The notes: generated from the letters alone by a model not told the origin. A stretch of 64,000 nucleotides of DNA from Pseudoxanthomonas sp. Root630 (GCF_001427585.1 NZ_LMGY01000020.1:1-64000), one strand, 5' to 3'; positions 10,201-19,377 are shown, counted from the first letter of the stretch. Translations and numbers: made by a program.

Positions 10201-13200
10201 GTCAACGAACAGGCCGCGCAGCCCGTGGTGGGCGGCGTGACCACGATCAACGGCACTACCGTGGCCGGCACGATCGGCGGCAGCCCCAGCGGCACCGCTA
10301 CGCCAGTAACCACCGTGCCGAGCGCGGTGTCGGGCATCGTGCTGCCTGCGGGCGGCGCGTCGATCGGCAACAACTTCGGTGAGACCTTGGGCGTGGCGCT
10401 GTCCGGCCGCGTGTTCTTCGATGCCAACAACGACGGTGCCCAGTCCGGCGCGGCCGAGACCGGCATCGACGGCGTGACCATCACGCTGACCGGCACCGAC
10501 GACACCGGCGCGACGGTCTCGCTCACCACCACCACCGACGCCAACGGCGACTACACGTTCGAAGGCCTGCGTCCGGGCACCTACACGGTGACCGAACCCA
10601 CGCAGCCGGCCGGCACCAGCAACGGTCAGACCGTCGCCGGCACCGTCAGCGGCACGCCGTCGGGCACCGCCACGCCGATCACCACCGTGCCCAGCGCGAT
10701 CAGTGCGATCAACCTGACCACGCCCGGTGCGAGCTCGATCGGCAACAACTTCGGCGAGATCCCGCTCAACAGTTCCATCGGTGGCCGCGTGTGGCGTGAT
10801 GCCGACAACGACGGTGTCATCGATCCGTCCGAAACCGGCATCGGCAATGTGGTCGTGCGCCTCACCGGCACCGACCTGGCCGGCAACACCATCACCCGTG
10901 AAGTGACCACGCAGCCGGATGGCACCTATGCCTTCACCGAGCTGCCGCCGGGCACGTACGCCATCACCGAACCCGAGCAACCCGCTGGCACGTTGAACGG
11001 CATCACGAACGCCGGCACCGGCGGGGGCACCGCGACGCCGCCGACCTCCACACCGTCCGTCATCAGCGCCATCACGCTGGGCGTGGGCGAGGACGTCACC
11101 GGCAACGACTTCGGTGAAGTGCCGGCCGGCGCGATCAGCGGCCGTGTCTACAACGACGGCAACAACAACGGCGTGATCGATGCGGGCGAGGGCGGCTACG
11201 CGAACGTGCAGGTGGTGCTGACCGGCACCGACGACCTGGGCCAGGCCGTCAACGTCACCGTCACCACCGATGCCGACGGTCGCTACCGCTTCGACGATCT
11301 GCGTCCGGGCACGTACACCGTGACCGAACCCACGCAGCCGGCGGAGACGCTCAATGGCATCACCAGCGCGGGCACCATCGACGGCACCGCCGTCGGTACC
11401 GCGACGCCGGTGACGACCACGCCGTCGGCGATCAGCGGCATCGTGCTGCCGCCGGGTGGCGAGTCGGTCGACAACAACTTCGGCGAGATCGGCGATTCGC
11501 CCGACCTGGTGGTCAGCAAGACCGCCACGCCGGCCATCTTCACCGTCAACAACACCGCCACCTACACGCTGCGTGTGCGCAATATCGGGCAGCAGCCCAG
11601 CGCGGGCGACTACGTGGTGGAAGACCGCCTGCCGGCCGGCCTGACGCTCGCCGCGACGCCCGTGGGCGTGGGCTGGACCTGTACCGGTGCACCGGGCGAA
11701 GACCGTTTCCGCTGCGCCAGCAGCACGGTGATCGCTGCGGGCGCGACGTCGGGCGACAGCATCATCGCGCAGGTGCGCGTGGCGGCCTCCGCCGCGACGG
11801 GATCGCCGGTGAACAACGCGGTGATCGTCGAAGGCGGCGGCGAGAACGAGTACCGCACGCCGACGCCGGACGAACGCGCCGACTTCGAAGGCAATCCGGG
11901 CGACCTGCCGGTATGCGACCCGGCGATCACGCAGAACGCGTGCCGCCTGCCCACGCCGGTGCAGTTGTCGGCGTCGGTGTCGGGCACGGTGTGGTTCGAC
12001 CAGGGCAGCGACTTCGGTCGCATCGACGGCGGCGACCGCCGCCTGTCCGGCTGGGTCGTCGAAGTCGTGAACGAGAGCGGCCAGGTCGTCGGCACGGCGA
12101 CCACCGGTGTCGATGGCACGTATTCGATCGCCGACCAGGTGCCCGGCGTGCTGTTGAGCGTCCGCTTCCGCGATCCGGCGACGGGCGTGGTGTGGGGCCT
12201 GCCGGTCAGCGGCGACACGATCGCCGGTGCGCCGGTGCCGTGCGATGCGAGCACCGCCATCGCCAACGGCACCGCCAGCTCCTGCCGCAGCAACGAGGGT
12301 GGCAACACGCACCTGGCCGTCGTGCTGGCGCCGGGTGCGAACCTGCCGCAGCAGAGCCTGCCGTTGAATCCCGGTGGCGTGGTCTACGACGCGACGACGC
12401 GCACGCCGGTCCCCGGTGCGCGCGTCACCCTGACGCCGATCGGCACGTGCGCGGGCTACACGCCCGAACAGCACGTGCTGAACGCCGCGCTCGGTGGTTA
12501 TAGCGTGCAGGGCACGTCGATCTCGATGACGGTCGGCGCGGAAGGCTTCTACCAGTTCCTGCTGGGCCCGAACGCCCCGGCCTCGTGCCGCTTCCAACTG
12601 GCGGTGACGCCGCCGGCCGGCTACACGTTCGAGTCCGGCATGATCCCGGCGGAGACCTCGTCGCTGACGCCGCCGTCCACCCCGGGCGAGGGCTACCCGG
12701 TGCAGACGAACGCGACCGCGCCGACCGGCCCGGTGGGCACGTCGACGACGTACTACCTGGAGCTGACCCTGGGTTCGGGCGTGGCGGTGCCGGTGCACAA
12801 CCACATCCCGCTGGATCCGCAGATCGCGCCCGGCCTGGTCATCACCAAGACCGGTGATCGCAAGACGGTGGAAGTGGGCGACAGCCTGGTCTACACCATC
12901 ACCATCCGCCAGACCGCGGGTGCGTCGATGGGCACGGTCAACGTCATCGACCGCCTGCCGCATGGTTTCACCTACATCGATGGCACCGCGCGCGTCGACA
13001 ACGCCGGCATCGCCAATCCGCTCGGCAAGCCGGGCCCGACGCTGGTGTTCGACGTCGGCGCGCTCGCCGTCGGCCAGCAGAAGGTGCTGACCTACCGCGT
13101 GCGCGTGGGCGTGGGCAGCCAGCAGGGCGACGGCATCAACCGTGCGCGCGCCTACGGCTGCTCGATCGACGGCGGCTGCGTGGATCCGACCACGCTGACG

Positions 13201-13815
13201 CCGTACCCGAACGGGGGCGTGGTGCCGTCGAACCCGGCCGAGTACCGCGTGATCATCAGCGGCGGTGTGTTCGCCGACGAAGGCTGCGTGCTGGGCAAGA
13301 TCTTCGTGGACTGCAACGTCAACCACGTGCAGGACAAGGAAGAGCTCGGCATCCCCGGCGTGCGCATGTACTTCGAGGATGGCACCTGGATGGTGAGCGA
13401 CTCGGAAGGCAAGTACAGCTACTGCGGCTTGCCGCCGAAGAGCCACACGCTGAAGGTCGATCCGTCGACCCTGCCCGTGGGCTCGCGCCTGACCACCAGC
13501 AGCAACCGCAACCTGGGCGATGCGGATAGCCTGTTCATCGATCTGAAGAACGGCGAGTTGCACCGCGCCGACTTCATCGAGGGCAGCTGCTCCAACCCGG
13601 TGATCGAGCAGGTCAAGGCGCGCCGTACGCAGGGCGAGATCCGTGCGCCGGAAACCGAGCGCAACCAGCAGCCGCTGCGGTTCGAGAGCAAGCCGGCGCG
13701 TGCCCCGCAGCAGGGCACCGACTCGGCCAACCAGCGGCCGATCGTCGAACCCAGGCCTACGACGAGCGCGCCGACCGGCACGGATGACGCGCGCAACGGG
13801 GAGGTGCAGCCATGA
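4267..13815 (+). CDS. Giant secreted DUF11/SdrD-B repeat protein (adhesin-like)
   Basis: About 3,180 residues. I prefer ATG 4267 (MKQSGPAAG) over an in-frame GTG at 4237; a long n-region and the hydrophobic stretch LALLALCCIAPAAWGA suggest a signal peptide. Counting from GTG 4237, DUF11 modules (ADLxLxK...YTLTVxNxGPS) begin near residues 60, 215, 339, 476, 632, 788, 971 and 1138. Nine SdrD-B/Cna-B-like modules (SGxVxxDxNNxGxxDxGExGIxGV, Ca-binding type Asp/Asn loops) run from about 1305 to 2420. Further DUF11 modules start near 2422 and 2866, and a Cys-containing terminal module near 3017. There is no LPXTG or beta-barrel anchor. The stop overlaps the next gene (ATGA), so it is coupled to an outer-membrane protein and an OmpA-like protein, suggesting display on the cell surface. 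Adhesion is inferred from architecture. Confidence 0.85.
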   Translation: MKQSGPAAGVPAFVRAKSELPQQLHPQAPSRTIASWRRLALLALCCIAPAAWGADLQLTDLSDSGYDPVPAGSDVVYAITLENGAGDVANNTVSIFDLPAGTTANSLPAFCTADAGVPTRIVCNHGALQGTLAGGSPVSFQIGVDTGGQAPGTVTMRGAVGFGANTPPASTPIASLTAADPFFSGDTNTANNIRSQATTLTVAGDLRLQKTASPNPVVGGGEVTYTLTVINDGPSPSTNFRVVDTLPAATTYVANSFNGTGWTFNAGTMTATHAGTLAVNGSATFTFRARVNAGSGNITNAAVVENIGTPDPDPNNNDAEVTTPIIPGADLALSKSAAPAPAISGQSVTFTLTARNLGPSLAQNASIVDALPAGFVITGGTQPAAWSCVSDGTNSTRTCTRSADMPVGAVETITIVATVPASGTNSSGDVTNAATITSATPDPNSPGNGVDNNTGSVTFTVLADGADLSLTKTKTPELIAVWDGIGSDADSRMTSNIVVQNLGPRAATGQVQVVDELAAGEEFVSASGPWTCSVDNPYAVPPARQRVTCDLNAGSLPLAVNANAPQLQIISRARAAGALTNTACTGGSNGSLEPLTGNGINVDPETGNDCNGAGTRTTNERADLRIAKQTNGAGPGDNILTASQTTVTYTLTVTNDGPDSTTGVVVNDAIPGFVPGRTTVTATTVPAGWTCSTGGSVVCRSNNNALASGASATIVLTVQRALFDSAGAGASTCGGTPINNAFCNTAGVGIDASVAGSVGEIDASNNSASDWLQVDRVANVRTTAKNITSGATGQAGVNTTYVMSYANEGPSTAPGVVFRDVFTIPANDAGFVLVSATRTGGGTATCTATPGAGVTTAVASGGTSYANPTGGTATVTVTCVPLSMTNGQTEDLTVVIRPNVNVGNTGRTFTNVADFYFDRNNDGTPDAATGSDANGSFDYNLNTSAADDQRAATLPFNSGAVDLITNKIDVGFTGGVDPLGYNANDLSQNLITYRLTVRNNGPSLATNVRVSDTITPQAGRTVRYVGASETTGGPFVVGACSVTAGANPTVGAPLTLDCVMPGAGFAANQAGVVASGQTSTLYVRFQYETAPGAAGDTLFNSVTASSEETDTNPANNTADQDTTIRARADMGVNKTTVVAAPDTDPAVALPPTVTSVALRQPFFYVVDGVNNGPGASLSLDRTGNNPLNGTGTVVTDTLPAGLVVTGTITWRKVGPNPGGGEVPVGTGTCTQAGSTVTCNLGDVTATGRVRIIVPSRWDTYPSGGSVNNTATISTQQVDPIPGNNTVTVPLAVTRSSLAGVVFQDRDRAGANGGTHQGVGTEPGIAGVTITLTGTDAYGNTVNRTAVTAAGGTYSFTDLSPANASGYTLTQTQPAGYVNSPSVLPTTGGSEPSVGGTYSAGSPNSVIAAIPVGANDTGVRYNFPEVRRPSLSGFVYIDGNFSNVREGSDGAIAGATVELLNAGTGAVVATTTTNASGAYSFTNLDPLIVYTLREALPAGNYQNRPTAVNAGLIGGAACVTGCTPGTGVGGDAATTDRISSIDLGAGTDGTVFNFGEDAVAGISGSVYVDRNGNGDFDAGDAGATHSRPNGGLQGVTVTLTGAGADGIFGNGDDPAPVTLQTDANGAYQFTGLVVGQNYRVTETQPDGYGNGTENTANVIDVTALPSAGVTGRDFGETLGSLAGAVFEDFSTTPANNNNGSFDGGENPIASVTLTLTGTDLLGNAVNVTVQTNASGAYVFRDLLPPQAGTTYTITETQPTGYIDGRHTPGNAATPGTATTANVIDGIAINAGQAATGYLFGELANAIISGTVYLDRDDDGDRDAGEPGIPGVTVVIEGAGPDGAFGTPDDLPPVTLTTDANGGYSYGGAITGQNYRIVETQPTGLANGQENPTNTIVVTNLPASGSSGNDFGERAASLSGNVWLDANNNGVRDAGENGIAGVSVWLPAGTVDALGNAIAAIVTDANGNYRFDDLLAGTYTVNEQAAQPVVGGVTTINGTTVAGTIGGSPSGTATPVTTVPSAVSGIVLPAGGASIGNNFGETLGVALSGRVFFDANNDGAQSGAAETGIDGVTITLTGTDDTGATVSLTTTTDANGDYTFEGLRPGTYTVTEPTQPAGTSNGQTVAGTVSGTPSGTATPITTVPSAISAINLTTPGASSIGNNFGEIPLNSSIGGRVWRDADNDGVIDPSETGIGNVVVRLTGTDLAGNTITREVTTQPDGTYAFTELPPGTYAITEPEQPAGTLNGITNAGTGGGTATPPTSTPSVISAITLGVGEDVTGNDFGEVPAGAISGRVYNDGNNNGVIDAGEGGYANVQVVLTGTDDLGQAVNVTVTTDADGRYRFDDLRPGTYTVTEPTQPAETLNGITSAGTIDGTAVGTATPVTTTPSAISGIVLPPGGESVDNNFGEIGDSPDLVVSKTATPAIFTVNNTATYTLRVRNIGQQPSAGDYVVEDRLPAGLTLAATPVGVGWTCTGAPGEDRFRCASSTVIAAGATSGDSIIAQVRVAASAATGSPVNNAVIVEGGGENEYRTPTPDERADFEGNPGDLPVCDPAITQNACRLPTPVQLSASVSGTVWFDQGSDFGRIDGGDRRLSGWVVEVVNESGQVVGTATTGVDGTYSIADQVPGVLLSVRFRDPATGVVWGLPVSGDTIAGAPVPCDASTAIANGTASSCRSNEGGNTHLAVVLAPGANLPQQSLPLNPGGVVYDATTRTPVPGARVTLTPIGTCAGYTPEQHVLNAALGGYSVQGTSISMTVGAEGFYQFLLGPNAPASCRFQLAVTPPAGYTFESGMIPAETSSLTPPSTPGEGYPVQTNATAPTGPVGTSTTYYLELTLGSGVAVPVHNHIPLDPQIAPGLVITKTGDRKTVEVGDSLVYTITIRQTAGASMGTVNVIDRLPHGFTYIDGTARVDNAGIANPLGKPGPTLVFDVGALAVGQQKVLTYRVRVGVGSQQGDGINRARAYGCSIDGGCVDPTTLTPYPNGGVVPSNPAEYRVIISGGVFADEGCVLGKIFVDCNVNHVQDKEELGIPGVRMYFEDGTWMVSDSEGKYSYCGLPPKSHTLKVDPSTLPVGSRLTTSSNRNLGDADSLFIDLKNGELHRADFIEGSCSNPVIEQVKARRTQGEIRAPETERNQQPLRFESKPARAPQQGTDSANQRPIVEPRPTTSAPTGTDDARNGEVQP

Positions 13816-16800
13816 GCCGCTCCGCCCCGCGTCCGTCGACCTTCATGGAATCCCGTGCCATGCGCGCATCGCGTCCTTCGTTCCACCCCCTCGCGCTGGC
13901 GCTGGCCCTGGCGGTGACGCCGACGCTCGTGCAGGCGCAGGCCGTGTCCGGCGACCAGCGTTTCACGCCGGTCCTCGGCCAGGCCACGCCGCTCTATCCG
14001 CAGTCGCCCGAATCGCAGGACCGCGCGCCACAACCGTTGTACGCACAGCCCGGCAACGTCGACTACAGCGTCAACGTGGGCGTGGACCGCGTGCTGGTCG
14101 AGGTCGATCGCGATGGCGTGCCCGCCGACGGGCAGTCGCCGGTGAAGGTCGTCGTGCAGCTGTACGGTGCCGATGGCAAGCCGATGGCCGGCGACGCCTT
14201 CGCCACCATCGAGCACAGTGGCGGTCGCATCAAGCTGGCCGATGGCCGCACGGATGAATTCGGTCCGGGTCGGCTGGACGCCGACGAGGTCACCCCCGGT
14301 ATCCAGCTGGCCGTGCACAACGGTCGCGCGGAGTTCGAACTGCTGGCCCCGCACGATCCGCAGGACGTGTTGCTGCGCGTGACCTCGGGCGGCCACAGTG
14401 CCGAGGGCGTGATCGGCTTCGTGCCGGAGATGCGCGAGCTGATCGCCACCGGCCTGATCGAGGGTGTCATCAACTTCCGCCGCAAGGGCGACAGCCTGAT
14501 CAACGGCACCCAGCAGGGCGATGGCTTCGAGCGCGAGATCCGGCGCTGGGAGAAGCAGTTCAACAACGGCAAGGCCAACGGTGCCGCGCGTGCCGCGTTC
14601 TTCGTCAAGGGCACGATCAAGGGTGAGTACCTGCTGACCGCGGCCTACGACTCCGACAAGGACGTGCGGGCGCGCCTGCTGCGCGACATCCAACCGGAGG
14701 AGTTCTACCCGGTGTACGGCGATGCGTCGTTGCGCGGCTTCGATGCGCGCTCGGCCGAGCGCCTGTACGTGCGCGTGGACAAGGACCGCAGCGGTGTACG
14801 GCGATGCGTCGTTGCGCGGCTTCGATGCGCGCTCGGCCGAGCGCCTGTACGTGCGCGTGGACAAGGACCGCAGCTACCTGCTGTACGGCGACTTCCAGAC
14901 CGGCGACAACATCGCCACGCAGACCGGTGTCGACTTCGGCACGCAGGCGGGCCAGCGCGTGCTGGGCACCTACAACCGCACCGCGACCGGCCTGGGCTGG
15001 CATTTCGAAAATGCGCGCGTGCGCGGCAACGTCTTCGCCATTGAGGACTCGCTGCGCCAGGTGATCGAGGAACTGCCGGCCGCCGGCAGCGGTCCCTACG
15101 GCCTGCGCAACAACGCGGTGCTGGAAGGCAGCGAGCGGGTGGAAGTGGTGGTGCGCGACCGCAACCAGCCCTCGCGCATCGTCTCGGTGCGTCCGCTGGG
15201 CCGCCTGGTGGACTACAGCTTCGAGCCGTTCTCCGGCCGCATCCTGCTCAACAGCTTCCTGCCCTCCTTCGACAGCGACCTCAATCCGGTGTCGCTGCGC
15301 ATCACCTACGAACTGGACCAGGGCACCGAGAAGTTCCTCGTGCTGGGCGCGGACGCGCAACTGCGCGTGGGCGAACGCGGCGAGATCGGCGGTTCCTACG
15401 TCGACGACCGCAATCCCTTCGCGGCGTTCGAAATGGGCAGCGCCAATATCGGCTACAAGCTGGGCGCCAACACCTGGCTGGTGGCCGAAGCCGCGCGTAC
15501 GCGCAGCGAGGTGAACACCAACAGCGTCAACCAGTACGGCACGCCGGGCCTGCAGGGCCTGAGCGGGCTGGTGGAAGGCGATGCGTGGCGCGTCGAGCTG
15601 GGCCATGCGGGCGAAGCGCTGAGCCTGAAGCTGTTCGCCGGCCAGTCCGATCCTGCGTTCAACAACCCGGCTTCGCCGCTGTACGGCGGCCGCGGCGAGT
15701 ACAGCCTGACCACGCGCTGGCGCCTCAACGAGCGCTTCGAGCTGTACGCCGAAGGCCTGCGCAGCGAGGACCGCAACCCCGATGGCGGCGAACGCGATGC
15801 CGCCAGTGCGGGCACGCGCGTGAAGCTCACCGACCGGCTGACGCTGGATGTCGGCTACCGCGCCATCCGCGAGACGGTCGGCGCGTACTACACGTGGGCC
15901 ACCAGCAGCGGCTACGGCAACATCGGCGGCCTCACGGGCGGTTACGCCACCGGTTCCGGCGGCGGTGCGCTCGGCTACGGCCAGCAACCGCTGGATCCGC
16001 TGACCGGCCTGCCGATCATCAGCAGCGGCAATCCCAACGACGTGGCCAGCGGCCTGCCGGTGGGCACCGAACTGTCGTCGGACATGCTGCGCATCGGCCT
16101 CGGCTACCGCGCCAGCGACCGCTTCAGCCTCGGCGGCGAAGTGGAGCAGGACATCCACGGCGAGGACCGCAATCGCGTGGCGCTGGGCATGGATTACCAG
16201 TTGCGCGAACGCAGCCGTATCTACGGCCGCTACGAGAAGCAGACCGGCATCAGCGGCGTGAACGGCCTGACCCAGGACGGGCGCGAGGCGGACACGGTGG
16301 CACTGGGCGTGGACACCAGCTTCATCAAGGACACGCAGCTGTTCTCCGAGTACCGCTTGCGCGATGCCATCGCCGGCCGCGACATCCAGGCCGCCTCGGG
16401 CATGCGCAACCGCTGGGACCTGCACGAAGGCCTGCGCCTGGATACGACGCTGGAGCACACCAACGTCATCTCGGGGAATATCGGTGACTCCACCGGCATC
16501 GGTTTCGCGCTGGACTACAGCGCCAACCCGCTGTGGCGCGGCAACGTGCGCCTGGAGCATCGCATCTCCGACGACGTCGCCGGCACGCCGACCAACGAGG
16601 GCTACAACACGACGCTGCTGCAGTTCCTGGCCGCGCGCAAGTTGAGCCGCGATTGGACGCTGTTGGCACGCAACTACCTGTTGCGCACCGAGTACGACGC
16701 GCGCGGCGACGTGCTGCAGGACCGCTTCCAGATCGGCGCGGCGTATCGCGACACCGATACTAACCGCGTCAACGCGCTGGCCCGCTACGAGTACAAGCTG

Positions 16801-17304
16801 GAGAAGGACGAGAGCGGCATGGACGGCTCCGGCTTCGGCTCAGACACCGGCCAGGACATCCGTAGTAGCGCGCACATCATCTCGGCGCACGCGGACTGGC
16901 ACCCGTCGCGTCCGTGGTGGCTGACCGGCCGGGTGGCGGCGAAGTGGCAGCAGGACAGCTTCTTCTACGCCGACACCGGTCGCGTCGACGACGATTTCAA
17001 CGCCGTGCTGCTGTCCGGCCGCATCGTCTACGACATCACAGAGAACTGGGACATCGGCGTGCTGGGCTCGACGTTCCGCGGCCAGGACGGCGCCAACCAG
17101 TACGCGTTCGGCATGGAAGTGGGTCGCTTGTTGCGGCAGAACCTGTGGCTGTCGGTGGGCTACAACGCCACCGGCTTCCGCGGCGACGACGACCTGACCG
17201 GTTACGAGTACACGCAGCAGGGCGCGTTCATCCGCCTGCGCTTCAAGTTCGACGAAGACCTCTTCCGCAGGGAAGACGCCCGCTACCGCGATCCGGTGCG
17301 CTGA
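13812..17304 (+). pseudogene. Large outer-membrane barrel protein, frame broken by an 82-bp duplication
   Basis: Starts at the ATG overlapping the stop of the DUF11 gene. The N-terminus has a signal peptide (FHPLALALALAVTPTLVQAQA), then a bacterial Ig-like region (VLVEVDRDGVPADGQSPVKV), a conserved linker, and a C-terminal half rich in alternating strands ending IRLRFKFDEDLF, as in outer-membrane barrels. The frame is intact to residue 327 (14792), is then shifted by an exact 82-bp repeat and stops at 15044. The second frame runs to 17304. Removing one repeat gives one continuous ~1,136-residue protein. Either a real mutation, a reversible switch or an assembly error. Its role is probably export, anchoring or display of the neighbouring giant protein (inference). 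I do not see a TonB box or plug domain, so a receptor role is unlikely. Confidence 0.8.
14711..14874 (+). repeat. Perfect 82-bp tandem duplication inside the barrel-protein gene
   Basis: Copies at 14711-14792 and 14793-14874 are identical base for base; the base before each copy is also the same (c). The unit encodes VYGDASLRGFDARSAERLYV and the following VDKDRS. 82 is one more than a multiple of three, so two copies shift the frame and one copy restores it. Confidence 0.97.
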
Positions 17305-17315
17305 GGATTAACGAC

Positions 17316-18317
17316 ATGACCCACACGAAAACCTCCCTCCTGTGCGCCGCCGTGCTGGCTGGCCTCGTTTCCACCGCGCATGCGCAGCAGACGCAGCTGA
17401 CGCCGGCGCGCGACCGGATCACCGACGAGGCGATCCATGCCGATCTGACGGGCTATGAGCACACCCAGGGCCGCATCCAGGCCTTGAACGACGGCGGCCG
17501 TCCGGTCCGCGACTACCACTTGTCGAAAGCGCAGTGCTGGCTGGACGTCTCCTTCCACGAGTACTCGCGGAACGACCGCAGCGCCTTCCCGCAGGAAGCG
17601 TTGACCGAGTCCGAGAAGCTGATCGTGGGCATGGAGCAGGGCGTCACGCCGCTGCCGACCGACACGCCGCTGGTCAACGGGGCGGCGCGCGTGCGCGAGG
17701 ACCTGTGGAAGCGCCTGGGCGCGGTCCATGGCACGCCCGGGTTCGCCTGCGCGCAGCAGGCCGTCGCCTGCGGCGAGGTAGAACTGGTCCACGCCGGCAA
17801 CGAGTTCAACCAGCAGCAGTGGCGGCACGCCAAGCCGTACATCCAGATCGCCGAGGACTGGGTGAGCGATGCCGAAGCGCTGTCGCGCCAATGCGGCGCC
17901 ACGCCGACAGTGCCGGTGGTGCTGCCGGCGGACACCGTGCTGACCGCCAATGTGCTGTTCGAGTTCGATCGCTCGGGCCGCGCCGACATTCGCGCCTACT
18001 CGCTGCAGAGCTTGGACCGCGAACTCGACCGCCTGCGTGCCGAAGGCCTGACGCTGAGCGGCGTGGAACTGGTCGGCCATGCCGACCGGCTGCAGGGGCG
18101 TGGCCATGACTACAACCAGGCGCTGTCCGAGCGTCGCGCGCAGACCGTGCGTGCGCTCTTGGTCGAGCGTGGCATTGATGCGGCCAAGGTGACCTACCGT
18201 TTCAAGGGCGACACCGAGCAGGTCCAGTCGTGCGACGGCGTGAAGCCACAGCCGGCGTTGCGCGAGTGCCTGATCCCCAACCGTCGCGTCGAGGTTCGCT
18301 TAAACGTCGCGCGTTGA
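17316..18317 (+). CDS. OmpA-like peptidoglycan-associated outer-membrane protein
   Basis: 333 residues from ATG 17316, which follows the previous stop by 11 bases with a GAGGATTAA binding site. Signal peptide MTHTKTSLLCAAVLAGLVSTAHAQ. The middle is not recognised. The C-terminal ~120 residues are an OmpA-like domain: VLFEFDRSGRADIRAYSLQSLDREL..., VELVGHADRLQGRGHDYNQALSERRAQTVRALLVERGI..., PNRRVEVRL, including the Asp and Arg that hold meso-diaminopimelate in this family. Two or more Cys pairs lie outside the domain. As third gene of the locus it probably ties the surface structure to the cell wall. Confidence 0.85.
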   Translation: MTHTKTSLLCAAVLAGLVSTAHAQQTQLTPARDRITDEAIHADLTGYEHTQGRIQALNDGGRPVRDYHLSKAQCWLDVSFHEYSRNDRSAFPQEALTESEKLIVGMEQGVTPLPTDTPLVNGAARVREDLWKRLGAVHGTPGFACAQQAVACGEVELVHAGNEFNQQQWRHAKPYIQIAEDWVSDAEALSRQCGATPTVPVVLPADTVLTANVLFEFDRSGRADIRAYSLQSLDRELDRLRAEGLTLSGVELVGHADRLQGRGHDYNQALSERRAQTVRALLVERGIDAAKVTYRFKGDTEQVQSCDGVKPQPALRECLIPNRRVEVRLNVAR

Positions 18318-18495
18318 GAGGGATGCTCCATTGGCGTTGGGGCAATAGTTCGCTTCTCTTAACGCCCTTCAAGAGAGGGTGCGGCGGCGCTTCGTCTTCA
18401 TCGCCTATTTCCGCTTCTGGCCGGAAGCAGACATCTTCGCGAGAGCGACAGCCAAGACAGCGCTACCACCAGATGGGCACGTGCAGGCTTGGTCA

Positions 18496-18909
18496 TTACC
18501 ACATCGTAGCGGGATCTTGCAGGAACTCTGCTCGCGCTACTGCGATTACCTTCTGCGGATCTTTGGCAAGCACTTCCGCGGGCCGCGCTCCGTCGAGAAG
18601 AAGATGCGGGGACATGTACCACTCCACTATGCTCCACGTGTTGCTCCAGACGTGGCTGTAGTAGCTCTCATAGACAGCCAGCAGGTCGGGCACTTCTTTG
18701 ATCAGCGATCCATCTTCGAACTGAAAGTCTGGGTAGAGCCAATCATTAGCAGGTCGATGCCAGACCGCCAGCAATCGCCGCTCTTTTCGCCAGGCCGTCA
18801 GCATCGTTGAGTCAATGCCAAGAACAGCCTGTGCCGTCTGGCTCGACAAATACTTCTGCGCCAGCGCCGCGCGATATGTCGCTGCCATGGCTTCCAAACT
18901 ATCACCCAT
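18496..18909 (-). CDS. MbcA/ParS/Xre-type antitoxin-like protein
   Basis: 137 residues. The N-terminal part has a helix-turn-helix-like segment (SSQTAQAVLGIDSTMLTAWRKERRLLAV). The C-terminal part (YMSPHLLLDGARPAEVLAKDPQKVIAVARAEF) matches the pattern of the toxin-binding DUF2384 domain of Xre/MbcA/ParS antitoxins, whose partners are usually RES-domain toxins. No RES or other toxin gene is adjacent, so it is an orphan here. It could act as a regulator or be the remnant of a module. Confidence 0.5.
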   Translation of the reverse strand: MGDSLEAMAATYRAALAQKYLSSQTAQAVLGIDSTMLTAWRKERRLLAVWHRPANDWLYPDFQFEDGSLIKEVPDLLAVYESYYSHVWSNTWSIVEWYMSPHLLLDGARPAEVLAKDPQKVIAVARAEFLQDPATMW

Positions 18910-18999
18910 CGGAATGACTACCCAACGCTAGGCACATCAGGACGACTGAACCTTGATCGCAGTTATATTGAAAAGAAGCCAAGACTGGCTGACCCATAT

Positions 19000-19377
19000 C
19001 TAGCCGGTTGCTCCAGCCGCTAGGGTCAGCACGTAGCCATGAACCGAGGCGGTCTTTCCCTGAGACACGTAGTGCTCGGCGGTTGCGCCTCCCAGCTCGA
19101 TCAATGGAGCGTGGCGAAACCAGGTGATGGCGCGCTCGATGTCCAAGTCACTGGACTCGAGGAGTGTAGATATCACGCTAGCGGCGTTGCGCATGTAGTC
19201 CTGCAATAGCTCCGACTCCGGAACATGCGAGATGGCCTCTGGCGGGACGTGTGCCAGATCAGCCAGCGTCTCCAAGTCAACGCGGAACTGTTCGGCGAAC
19301 AGCCTCGGGGAAATTATTCCGTTCTCACGAAGTCCCTGTAGGAAGCTAATTGATGCCTTCTTCTGAGCGAATGTCAT
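19000..19377 (-). CDS. Second MbcA/ParS-type antitoxin-like protein
   Basis: 125 residues. The last 45 (AITWFRHAPLIELGGATAEHYV and the following SQGKTASVHGYV) follow the pattern 'W...PL..L.G.TAE.LV..GR...V..YL..L..G.AG' of DUF2384-like C-termini. The N-terminal part (ISPRLFAEQFRVDLETLADLA) could be a helix-turn-helix. It has no neighbouring toxin gene. It is transcribed in the same direction as, and 90 bases upstream of, the other antitoxin-like gene. Confidence 0.5.
   Translation of the reverse strand: MTFAQKKASISFLQGLRENGIISPRLFAEQFRVDLETLADLAHVPPEAISHVPESELLQDYMRNAASVISTLLESSDLDIERAITWFRHAPLIELGGATAEHYVSQGKTASVHGYVLTLAAGATG

Noticed and set aside
6136-13563. Open frame of 2,475 codons on the minus strand opposite the DUF11 gene
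   Set aside because: It is a by-product of the GC-rich, regular codon use of the plus-strand repeat gene. The translation is His/Arg/Ala/Gly-rich without domains, while the plus frame has a signal peptide and known modules.
14722-17304. Separate 860-residue outer-membrane protein starting at 14722
   Set aside because: Its first ~24 residues are out-of-frame repeat sequence; it is the second part of the frameshifted gene starting at 13812.
16914-17315. N-terminal extension of the OmpA-like protein back to 16914
   Set aside because: The extension is a shadow of the upstream barrel gene; the signal peptide and ribosome binding site fix the start at 17316.
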